A stretch of DNA of 64,000 bases from Fratercula arctica (lineage: Eukaryota > Chordata > Aves > Charadriiformes > Alcidae): the NCBI GenBank assembly GCA_947846985.1, contig CANTUZ010000011.1:28763589-28827588 (forward strand), given 5' to 3'. How positions within the stretch are numbered: position 1 is the first letter of the stretch; the number at the start of each line of letters is the position of its first letter. Shown here one piece after another: positions 13,701 to 25,700 of this stretch. A model generated the notes under the pieces. That model was given only the letters and a program-made list of their open reading frames with translations. It searched no databases and was not told where the DNA came from. The translations under genes and the position numbers were made by a program.

Positions 13701-16700
13701 TAAATTTGGAAAGACAAATTAGTCTTTTCTTCTTTCAAAACAGCCTAGTTTGGAAAAATAACACCCTACTTGGCTAGCAAAGCACTGTCAAGTTTATTAT
13801 GCATTAGAGCTAACCTCCATGTAGCTCTGCAGCCATACGGTTGACTCTTTGCCAGTCCTTAAAATATGTTCTATAAACTAAGATCTTGGTCAAGTTGGCT
13901 GTGTTCCCTTTGTTCTCTCTATATTTGGGTGTCAGGGTGTGTGTGTGTGTTATATTTGTTTAATTTCTCATTTGCTTCAAGGACTTGCAAGAATTGCTTT
14001 AAAAAAAGAAAAAGAACAATGTTAAAGGAAATGGAAGTTTTCGGAGGAGTCTGTGACCATGATAGCTTCATGAATGGTAATGCTTGCGAGCACTTGGCAG
14101 CCTGAAGACCAGTGCTTACCAAGAAGAGCTGTTGAAACAGACCCCTGGTGTGAGCATAAAGCCTGGCTGGCTTCCAACTCGTGCAGAGCAAAGCAGTCAT
14201 ATATCAGAGAGCTCTCGAAAGTTTTATAACAGATATTTCCTAATTCTCCCCCATCTCTAGGGAGAGGAGAGCGTTCCCATGTAGCCTTGTAACACTGTGT
14301 AGTCTGATCCTAGCCAAGGTTGTTAAACTGTGCTCTAGCCATTGCCTGTATTTGCTGTTCTGCTTCCGAAGACAGCACGTGCAAAGCCCAAGATGAGGAT
14401 CAGGAGGACCAGCTGACCTTCTGCACCTTCATGGGTGCTGGCAGCCACCTCCCTGGCCCAAATCCCTCAGCAGATGAGAAGGATGGAGCAAGGTTATGCC
14501 TGTGAGCAAAATGTGCCAGGAGGAGGATGTAGGACCCCCATGCTGATGTAAGCTGGCAGATCTCCATGGGACCTCCCTACTCAGTACCCCATGAGACCTC
14601 GCATGGGGCTGTGCTGGTGGCTTGGGGAAGGACTTAACCATGGTGTGGGTATAGTCAAGGGACTCTACAGAGCACCTCTGAGAGCAGTTGAGTCTGGTCC
14701 AAGGCTGCCTGCTGTAAAGGATGATAGTGCCCCAGCGACCTGTTGAGGCTCTTGCCAGGGGAGGCATAGGTTGCGTCCTAGCTGGACTGGCCCATTGCAT
14801 AGGAGGTTTAATTGGTTTGCAGCCAGTTTTGTACCTTGCATCTCTTGACGCAGTCATCTCAAGTCTAACTACAAGCGTTAATTGCAATGGAGAGGTTTGC
14901 ACCTTTGATCTCCTGACCACAGGATGCTGTGACAGCTCAGCTAGTTCTGTTGTTGGCGTGTGTTGAACATCTCGCCGTGGTGCTGTGGTAGGAAAGCGAA
15001 AGGCTGTGATTATGTGTTGGGTCTAGTGACGCTTGCCATATACCCTGTCTTGCAAACAGGGAAGTCCTTTATGTCCTTCCCCCATTCTCTGCTTTTAGTC
15101 TTATATTAATGCAAGAAGAGCAGAACTAAATGTGCTCCTGTTACACAGAACAGTGTAGACAAGTCTCAGAGTAGCTCCTGCTGTCCCTGGAGTTTCATCT
15201 AAGTGTTGGCTGAAGCACAAAATGCAAGCAAAGGAGATGGTGAGGGTGGGTGGCAGAGGCAGCAAAATAAAGGGTGTAACAGAGAAACCTGAAGTTTTTG
15301 CTCACCATGAGGCACTACCAGCTTTTCTTTTGGCTGGGTTGGCCTAAGCTGCTGAGGTGGGAAGCGGCCAGGAGAGAACCATGGTGTCCGCTGCACATGT
15401 ACTGAGCTGTGTTCGGCCTCAGATTAGGCTCTCTCATGTCGGTAGGAACGCCTGTGGGGCTTAGTTAATGAAATGAAAGATGTCATGGACTATCTACATG
15501 CTGTGAAGCAGCTGTGAGGCCTCCTGAGCCATCCAGGTTGTGCTCCCCATGGGGTAGAGGCAGCATGAGTGCAAGTCTGAAGTGCCCTTTTGAGGAGGGT
15601 CAGAAGGACCAGCCTTTAATTTGCTGTTATAAGGGTTCATATTCTGTATCTCCTGCTGGTTTAGTGCTTTACTTTCCCCTCCTAATGTGCTGCAGGCGGA
15701 CGCTTGCTTTGCTGTGCTTTTTCTCAGCCTGGTGTTTGTCTTTGGGAAATTGGTCGCGGTTGAGATGCTCAATAAAGTTTGGAGTTCCCGATGTAGAAGG
15801 GAATGGGATGGGGTGTCTGGTGCATTGCCAGGGCAGCGTGAACAGCAGGTGACACCACAGGGACTGAGATGTAGGTGTGAATGCCAGTAACTGGTACGGG
15901 TGCTTTGAAGTTGGAGGGTTATTCGTTTGCTGCCATTGTTTGCCTCCTTGGTATAATTACCCAGAGCAGCCACGCCGACAGAGCGAGTTGTTGAATTGCC
16001 TGACCTAGTTCCTCTCCTGCTGCTCAGCCTGTGTCGTGTAACAAGTTGTGGCCAACAACCCCTCCCCAGCGCGTCCCAGGAGCTCAGGCCACCTTTGTGC
16101 AGCTCTGCTCCCAAAAAAACCCTCTAACGCTGAAAAGCTGCTAAGCTTTCTGCACTGCAGAGACCTGCTTTTGCATCCTCTGGCTGTCGGGACACATCGC
16201 GGGGGTGATGGATCTCTTGTGGGAAGTCACGGCGGTGCTGGGTAAGGGCACAGGCGCAGGCATTGCTTTCTTCACTTGTGCTGCGTCCACACCCAGCTAA
16301 TTGCCTCTCTCGGTTTGAACATCGTGTTGTACGCATTTGGATCCTTCCTTTCCCTCTGCCTAATTGCACCCCTCTTTCTCTCAGCTTTTTTAAAACACCT
16401 TTCAGTCATCACAAGTAATTATGTTCAATATTGTGGCTGTCTGCAGGCTATTCAATCATAGTGTGTGTATTTGAGGGCATCTTTGGTTAATATAAATTTT
16501 TAAAGGGGTTGGTTTGAGGGAAGAGATGTGTTAGTATCTTAATTCTCAAATCTCCATGTGAAATGTTTTTGTTAGTCTTTAACCTCTGGAGGTTATATGA
16601 GCTTTGAACAAACTGTATCAGTTTTCATTTCTTGCTCTGGCTCTAAAGAGTTAAAGCTGACAGTTCCTGTGTTGCTTACTCTTTTTAAATCTGCTTTAAT

Positions 16701-19700
16701 CTAAGTTTACAGTCTAAAGATTTGCTTAGCACAGTTAATGCTCATCTGACTATCGTCACTCTTGATCTGTGTTTTCATCAGAATTTCAGACTTGTATCTC
16801 TGTGACCGTAAATTCTAGTGTTGTCGCTGTGTCTGAGGGTTCACTGCTCTATTCATCACTGAGCTTGTGATTTTTATCGCATTCATAAGTCTATGTCTGT
16901 GCAGCAAAGACTTGAGCTCCTATCTGAATCGTGGGCTAAATTCTGCCCATGGGCACTGAAGGCAGAAGTTGGCCTTTACTAGCCACAGAGATAGTGACCT
17001 ATTCCTGCTCTACAGTAATTGCCACCTGGTTTGGACATCTGCTACAACCTTTTATTATTCTGATGTTTGTCAGGATGAGAAAAGCCACCACCTGAATCTG
17101 CTGGACCAAATGCAGTGTTTAGATAAACCAGTAGCCTTTCGGAGAGCTACACAAGAGGCTGAATCTGTCTCACTGGTTAAAATGATTGGTCCCTGTGCAA
17201 ACTCTAATTGAAAAATATCAGTTTCATCCCCTCCCTGGAGCTGCACCCACTAGTCTGTTTAAACTTATTTGCATCTAAAGTGTAGAAGTCTCAGATTCCA
17301 TTATCTGAATTACATCCATCTACTTAACCTCGTACTAGTGACCTTGTTGCCACTTGGGGTAAATCTAGGAAAACCTTCATCTTCAACACGTGGCCACAAG
17401 AGCAGTCACTGCCCTGGCTCCTAGCGTCCCCCTGCCTCCCCACCCCCCCCCAACCCCTTCCCCCGCCTTGCTCGCTGAAGTCTCAGCTAAAATTGGGCTG
17501 GCAATTATAGGCATTGAAAATGAACCTTCTTACAGCCATTTTTCCCCATCTATTTTTGAAATCTGACCTTGCTGTTAAAGTGATGTGAAAAGAGACCCCC
17601 ATCCACTGGCCTTGGGGCTGGAGGATGCTTATAAAATCAATAAGGGAGTGGGAATAGTCATGATCCTGCGCTCCTGAGTGACATGTATTGCTATATGGAT
17701 TTGTGTCAAGCCCAAGGGCTGTCCAAACTCCTTGACAGCCCAGGGCAGGGCTGGATTACATTATAGCAATGGCCAATTGGGGAACCAGATGGCGAATAAT
17801 TGTATATTATGATGGAAAATAATTCCAGGCTCAGAGGGGAATTGTCCAAGAGAGTGTCACTTGTATATGGCATTAGTCTGTTAGAGGCTGAGCTGGGCTT
17901 TGGGATACCTTGCTTCAAATCCTCGCTCTGCTACTTAACTACCGTGTAACCTCAGGGCAGTTCCTTTGCCTCCCTGTATCTATTTTCTTCTTGTGTTTTT
18001 TTTTTTATTTGGCCTCTTTAAAGGGTAGGGGTTCTCCTGATTGCTCTTTGGGGTGGTTTTTTTTGGTGCAGAGCCTCCCTTAGAGTGGCCCCGGTCTCCT
18101 GCCACTGTTATTGTATGGTGACATGTGGTAATAATTAGGACTGGTCCGCCCTGTTCTGAGATTTGCAACAGCTGGAGAGCCATGGCAGCAGCCCTGTGTC
18201 TGGGATGTCCTGTTTGTCCCCTTTGAATGTCAAGACGCCTTCAGTGTCTTGTTTGAGAGAGGTCAGGTTAGGGAGGACCTTCTTGCCTGTTTGCTCCTCA
18301 GCACAGCTTCTAAGCAAACGTGTTCAAAACTGAGGACATCGGCACAGCAAAACCCTTGCCCTGAAAGCAAGGACTGAAACTTCATCACCTGAAGAAGGCA
18401 GTAGTCCTTCAGCCTCTCTGGTCTCCTGAAACCCTAAATGAAGTGGTTTGTGGGATCACTTTTAACATTTGTGGCAATGCCATAGCAGCCTAGTAAAGTG
18501 ACCAGAGTTTCTTGAACGCTTGTATTTAGGACCAAGTAAATAAACATAGAAAAGCAGCCTCGTAATTATTATTGCTAATTAGTTAATGGTGGTGAGGTGC
18601 TTTGAAGATGAAAAGTGAAGAGGTGCTGGGTTATTAAGCCCCAAACACCCCTGTAAGGCCAGCAGCAGCTGTTGCTATGGGTCAGCAGAGACTCGCTGCT
18701 GTAGTTTTGTGAAAACACAGTTTTCCTTGGAGCCAGTAACAAAGAGGGCCTTTGATGTGAGAATTGCATTTAGGTATTTAAATGTCTATGAGTTTCTTGT
18801 ATGTGTAACAGGTGACCAGCCGCATGTAGCTGATTCTGCCTTGGGGCGGGGAAGATGGTCTTGATGAGCTTTTAAGGTCCTTCTAGCCCTGTTTTCCCTG
18901 ATTTTGTAGTGCAGGGACAGCATTGCTGAGCTAGAGCCCATCTTTCCTGTTGAGTGGAGGTTCCCTGCGACGGCATTTTCTCATGCTGGTGCAGCAGAGC
19001 ACGGTGCTGGGATGACCTGATCTCCCGTAATCCTTCCACTGCCCCACAGTTGGCCTCAGAGGCTGTTTGAGCAGACGCAATTTCAGCTAAAAAAGGACAG
19101 CTTAGATGTGCATGACAAAGACTAACCTGATACAGACCTGGAAGTAACAAACTGCCTTAAAATTGCACCTACATGAAGAGTTTCTGGGCTGCAATCCTTA
19201 CCTTTTCTCTTAAGCATCAACATGACAGATCTGAAGGAAGGATGAATGTGAAGCTTTTTTTTCCCCCCCCCCTCCTAATTTGTGATGTGCCCCTCCTCTT
19301 CTTCTAATAAAATATGTCTGGGAATGCTTTGGAGGCTACTTCTGCATAGCTGTTGCCACACCTGTTGGGAAGGGGAAATTCCTTGTAGTCTGCCATTGCG
19401 GAGCGGCCCGGGGGAGCGCTGCTGCTGGAATGTTTTATTGATGACAAAGCTGGCAAAAAAAAAAAAAACAACTTCCCTTCTATGAAAATTGAATTATTTG
19501 TTTGTTCACCTTTGAATTTAGTCTCTGTGGACCAGACCTGCAGCTGTGGTAAATTAGCTCAGCTCCAGATGTGCCCTATATATTTTTGAGATGTCATTTC
19601 CCTGTATCTGTATGTAATTCTGTAGATCTTCCTGCTACCCTGGTTTTGGCACTATTTCAGCTTTCAGTCTGCTCTGTCCCCTCATTCATTCTGGGGACAA

Positions 19701-22700
19701 AGGATGTGTTGCGATCTTGGTGGCGGGAGACCAGCGTGGCGTCCACTATCTTCAGTTGCAGAAAATCAATAAGAAAAAATATCTCTGTATTCATGGGCTG
19801 GTTCATGCGCTCAGTTTTGTCCTTTATACACAGTTTTGCAGGGTGCAGTAGGTGTAAGGTGCAGTAGGTGCAGTAGCTTTGATAATCCAAGAGTCCAACT
19901 GTAAGTGCATCTCCTTTACTCTTCCAGTGCTACTGCTGGTCCCAGTATAGAACCAATAGAACCAGGACCAGGGATTTTGCTTGTGAGAAACTAACTTTGA
20001 AAGACTGTACTTAAGCTTGCAAGTAGGAAAAAAAAAAAAAGGATCCTTGTGTAGTTTTGATGGTTTTGGCATTTATCAACTGTCACCAAGTGCGTAGCGC
20101 TGACAGGACTGGTTTTGGAGTGGGGTCGACACAGGAGATTTACAGCATGAGGATCCATGCAGGTTTTCCTCAACATTGTACTACATTTTACTTGCAAGAA
20201 CCGGAGGCTCTGAGATCCAGATTGTGTGGGGCAAAGGAAGCTTAGTTCTGCTGTTCTTGGGATTAATAAGTATCACTTATCTAGCATGAGGGGCGTGCAT
20301 ACCATCATCCCAACAAAGAACTGCGGTCCCTGCCCTGAGGAGGTGCTTCAAGCCATAAAAATACCTCTGGTTCAGCCCTGCTGCCCTGCTTCATGGCCAG
20401 TTTTCCGTGGGTTTTTTGCAGCGTGCGGGATCAGGTCCCTGACCAGGTGTGCACAGCCAGGCGCGATAACGCAAACCAGCGTCCAGCAAAACGCAATAAA
20501 AGAAAGATTTGGAAAGAAAACACGCGAGGGGGAGAAAAGGGGGGAGGGCTTGGGGGGAGGAGAAAGGGGATGTCCCGGTGTGTTTGTGTATATGCTGACA
20601 GAAGGCGGGGGGTGGCTGCCAAGGGGATGCGGGGAGGGGACTGGGGGTGGCACTGCCTTTCCCGCAGCGCCGAGAGCCGCCCCCGGAGCCCCCCGTCGGG
20701 CAGGGGCGGTGCGGGGCGGTGCGGGACACACACACAGACACACACACAGGCTTCATGTCCTGCTCTTTCCCTGCGACAGGGGCAGATTGAAGTGGAGAGT
20801 GAGACCGTCTTCAAGTTGGCAGCCCTCATTTTGCAGGTAAGCGGCTCTTCCTCCTGTGATTTGGTCGGTTTTCTGACACCTTGGACTTGTTTTAGCTCAG
20901 CTCCCCGCTGCCTTTCTGGGTGCTTTTTTCCTCCCCTTTATGAAGACAAAACCATGCAGCGTTGTTTATAGTCTCTGTACTTTGGGGGGGGGGGCGGGGA
21001 GCTAAAAAAGTTGGGAGCTGTTTTTCCTTGTAGGCAAGTGAGAGAAATGTCTATTTGGGGAATTTTAAATTGAAAGAGGAAAAACTCATCAAGGGAAGTC
21101 CTTGGCAGCTTTCTATCCAATTTATCACTTACTCTAATTTAAATATGTTCTGAAGATTTGGGAAGAAAAAGTATGATACTGTAGCAAAAGTTGCTATATT
21201 ATGCCTGTGAGTCTTTCAGAACATATGTTTTTGATACCACTGTTATGATGAAATATGTCAGGTTTTCCTTCTCTTATTCAAGATTTGTTGTATGCAGACT
21301 TAAACTCCGGTTATTTATCACTTTGCATGAAATAAAATTCTCCCTTTAAAATGTTGGGGGGAGGGGGGGGGGTGTCTTTTCCGGTGACAGTTTCTCAGTG
21401 ACAAAATGCTACAGCAAAGCTGCAGTGGCTTGATCTGCCTGAACTGTTGTTTTCATCTTGAGCGAGCACAATTCCTCTCAAGTGCTGACCTGTTTGTAAA
21501 ACCGACCTTTAGCTGGATGTGGTCGGCCGGAGAGAGAATTGTATTTCGCTTCTCGTGCAGTAAAAGTGACGTTTGATTTGCAACGTGAAATTCATCCCCA
21601 TTCTGGAAGAGGTTTTACTTATGGTGTAGGTGGATAATCTACAGCTGGAAGCGTAAAGGGCCAGGTTGTTCTTGAATACATGCAGGCAGCCTCCATGCTT
21701 TGCAGGGAGCGTAGCTGGGGACAGGATCTGGCTGTGGAGCTGTGGGAGTGGGGAAGTGAACAATGCTGGGAAAATCGAGGACTTTTGAAGAGATCATGTT
21801 TTAATTCTGTCACTGTTTTTCAATTGTAGGAAGCTAAAGGGGACTATTCCAGGTAATAACATTTTTCCTTTCTAATACTCTAGTGCACTTGATGGATGTG
21901 TTTTTCTGGGTTGGCATTGTATTGCAAACAATCAGAAATGGGGGTAAAGTCCAGCTGCGAGCAGTGGCTGAAGAAAGTGATATGTGCTGCTGGGCTGGAT
22001 AAAATCTGAGTCTGCAGGGTGAGTAATGCCTTTCGTGAGCAGGCTCTGAGTCAAAACAGGTTTGGTTTTTTTTCAGGCCATCCCGCTTTGCTCCCCTCCC
22101 CTAATGCCAAAGTGGGACAGGGAGAAAGCTCCCTCACTTTCCTACCAGAAATGCTGTGCACTGCAGCTTGGGTCCACCGGAGTGACCTTGCCTCCAGCCC
22201 TGCCCGTACAGTGGCAGCACGTTTGGAGGGTACACGGAGCCCATCAGCTGCCCGTGCTGGACATCAATGAGCCGCTTTCTTCTGCAGCTGCCCTGGGGGC
22301 CTTCCCACTTCCCACAGTTGTGTTGTAGCTGGTGTGTGACCCCATTGCTGGGGCTTTAGCTGTCTGAACCTGCATCATCAGACTGGGCTTACCCATGGAG
22401 ATCACTTTTTACCATGCACTGGTTATGATAACCCGCCCAGGAGGTGGGGTCGCACTGGGACCTGTTAGAGCCAGGGGAAAAGACCTTCAATTAGAAACAG
22501 CTCACTAAGCAAATAGAAATTCAGAAGGTTGGCTTTGGTCATGTTAATATTTTACTACTTGCTGAGTTTCCATATGGGAAGAGAGGTGTGTTTACACTTT
22601 AGCTACAACGGCTTTCAAGAACCATACTTTGGAAATGCTCAGTAAAGAGCTGTCTGCTCAAATGCAGGGAGCAAGTCACATCCAACTGCCAAAGCCTGCG

Positions 22701-25700
22701 GCAGTGACATGCTCTGCTTTCCCTTCATTGTCAAGTAAGTGCCAGTGCTGCTGCCTGAGACTCCTCCTTCTCCAAATGTCCCTTCTCCACTGAAGGACAT
22801 GCTCTGTGAAGTCCATCACAACCTCCTCCTCCTTTTTGTTGGCGTGCTGTCACACTTGCCGGGAGGAAAAGATGTCCTTGTGACCAAGATCAACTGCATG
22901 GGCTGGCTGTACAGACAGTTTCTGTTCCTATTCATGCTGTATACCTGCTTCGTGACCCATGGTATATTGCTTATAGCTGCAGTGTGCTGCTTTTTTCACT
23001 AGAAAGACCGCTCATCTTGCCTGATCTCACAGGGATGCACTAAGACACCCTAAACTTAACTGAGTTTAGGCACAGATAACCAGGGAACCTCCAGTCACTT
23101 GACAAGAAGTAACTTGTTAAGCTGTAGCAACTGGTGGCACGTGCTCTGAGCTCTCAAGAAAAGAGGTTAAGGTTAAAAAACTACCTTTGTGGTAAAAGCC
23201 TCCTGTATGTGGTTTAAACTTCACACTGACTCCTTATCATTTGCCATAAATAGGTTTGTAAGTATTGCTTCACATGCCCAAGAACTGTCTGTGGTTATTT
23301 TCCATGCCTCCGCGGACACGTTGCAAGGAGTGGATTGCCCGTGGTTACCTTCCAAAGTATTTAAAGAAAATTGGAGGGAAGAACACTGTGCTACGAGACT
23401 GATTTCCCAAGTGCAGCTCTTCCTCGAACAGTTGCATGAAAATAGCTGCAGCAATTGTTGCCTCGATTAAACAAAACATATGTTGTGCCTCCACAGCAAA
23501 TGAGCACGGCCAGCTGTCCCAGCCCCAGCGAGCACACCAGAAGTGAAGGAATTTCATTTTACATATCACAAGTGGTCGTTTGGACCACCACTGATAAAGT
23601 ACTAGCTTAATTACCGGCGTATCTTAAAGATACTGCGGGACTGGTCTCCCCTGCCAAACTAGCCCGGATACAAAGAATACCTCCTTGCAGCAGTGCCTCT
23701 GCTTGCAGTGGCTTGGGTTTGGCGTGTTTGATGTAGTTTGGCAATTCTGCTTTGAATCACTTTCTGGAATGTGGCTCTTGCACCATTTCTGCTTACATGA
23801 GAACACACGGGTTAATTTTATTTTTTTTTAAATATAGGATTAGTGCTGAATGAATGCGGGTAAATACAGGAATTGCCTGAAGTCCTAGAGATTAGCTTTC
23901 TGGAAGTGAAAAATGGGCCAGTCCAGACAACGCTGGGGATCTCTGCCTGGCTGATTTTTCACGCATCCCGTAGGGAGCTTTTCCATGGGGACATGTCCCA
24001 TGGTGGGGTCACCATGCGGCATTCCCGCTGACTTCGGCTGGGAACAGGCAGATCGGTACCAGCGTCCGAACGCTCCAGACTCCTGCGGCTTTGCAGTAAC
24101 CTTTCTCCCAGCCCACTGCTCAAATTCTCAGATAATGTCTTGATGGCAGCGAGCAGCAATCTCCCGAGAAACACCCTCCCCTACGCCGTGCTGAGGGGGT
24201 GAGTGCATTCTTTTGAAATCTGTTTATTTTCAGGGAGCAAACCTGACGTGTGGGCCGCTTGGAGAAAGTAAAAAATTATGATTTCTACACCAGAAAGATC
24301 ACTCCAGAGGGGGATTTGCAGTCTGGTAGTACTGACAGCATGAAAATAGCAGGGTCTTTGGGGTTTGGCCATTGCAGGTGGTTTGCAGCAGCACCAGGGG
24401 TCCTGGGCTGGGCTGTTAGGACAAGGGTATGCGCCTTATCATTTGTAGAGAGGCTTTTTGTGAAATAAACTACCCAAGCCCCACTTTGAGAGGACCCTGG
24501 CTTTTAAGACATCGTGATAAAACTTAAGTACATGCTTCAAAATTGCACCCGCAGCATGTCCATTGCCTGTGTGCCTGTTGTGGGCAGCTCGGGTTGCTCA
24601 AAGGCGGTCTCAAATGACTGCGGGAGGAATGATGAAGGAAGATGACAGCAGACCATGCACATCGGTGTAGCTCACTGCACGCCCAGTTCCTTTTCCTGTT
24701 TGCCAAACGGATGATCCTAGTCAAGATAATTCCCTCCTGCGTGTGATGAAGAGCGTGTCGCAGGGGTGCTTGGTGAGCCGTTCCTCTCCCCCTTCCATGG
24801 GACGGTGTCGGGGCTGCCACGGTTCCTCTGAGAGTCCTGCAGCAGTGACGCTCCCAGCAAGTCTGAGATGCTGGAGAACCCTGTCCCTCTGCCTTCCTGT
24901 CCAACGATCGGGCACATTTTGCTCAAGAGGAGGGATGTAATGCTTTGTCTTCACTTTTCAGTACTCATCTGTGGTTTCCACTTGATTGCCTCTGTTTAAA
25001 CTGAATTTCCGTCAGTTTTCCTCCAGCTCCTGTAACAAGAACCCAAAGCAAAGTATTAGTCATTAATAGTAGTTTTGAAACTCTGCATGAGTTAATTGTA
25101 CTCTTCGACTCTCGTATTTGCAAACGAAACAGAAAAAGCTGCAAGCTTGGTTTTACAGAAATCTTTGGTTTTAAACTCTGTGCAAGGGTTTTAAAAAGGC
25201 AATTTGATTCAAGTTGCAGCTTCTGGCATAGCTAAATTTTGGGGGGGGAAAGAGTCCATATTCTGTTTTAGAAATTTTATTTAAATTTTAAAGAAAGCTA
25301 ATGTCTTGGCAGGCAAGCAAAATAATAGTCTGGTAATTATTCATCATGTAAATATGTAACACATAAAGTCTTGCCTCCTTGGGCAATAAATGATTTAGTT
25401 GTATTTAGTTTACAGACTAAACATCTGTCCTCAAAAATGCTGTACAATAGTATATAGTATTATTTTTCTTTGTAGCTTGATGAAAGAGACAGTTTACAAC
25501 CGAGATGTCCTAGATGCTATCCTTCTACTGTCAGAAAAATGTTTATTAAAATCAGATTAGCTATAGGGACTATATAAGGAAAGCAACTTTTAAAAAAGAA
25601 AGTTTATTTTCTGACTGATAATCTTGGATCACATTTTCCCCAGTAATGTTTCCAGGACTGAAACCCAGCCGTGCTCCCTGAAAGTTAATTAAATTGCTGG

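Larger units (their letters stand above)
8998..20779 (+). other. FRMD4B: FRMD4B intron 4 (second largest)
   Basis: 11782 bases. It holds an A-rich simple repeat (9645-9670), an AT-rich block (12090-12145), a MIR-like SINE (17885-17990), a CR1 3' fragment (18838-18910), poly-C/T tracts (around 17440 and 19257-19275), A14 at 19455-19468, A13 at 20028-20040 and a short tandem repeat at 19842-19876. The last 350 bases are a CpG-rich block, described separately. A 206-codon stop-free frame on the minus strand (15494-16114) resembles nothing known. Confidence 0.85.

Noticed and set aside
15494..16114. 206-codon open frame on the minus strand
   Set aside because: No recognisable domain, no promoter or splice context, low-complexity Ser/Thr-rich chance translation of an intron.
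20226..20840. 204-codon + strand frame overlapping exon 5
   Set aside because: It overlaps exon 5 in a different frame; the GC-rich block simply lacks stops. Only the frame that matches exon 5 is worth testing.
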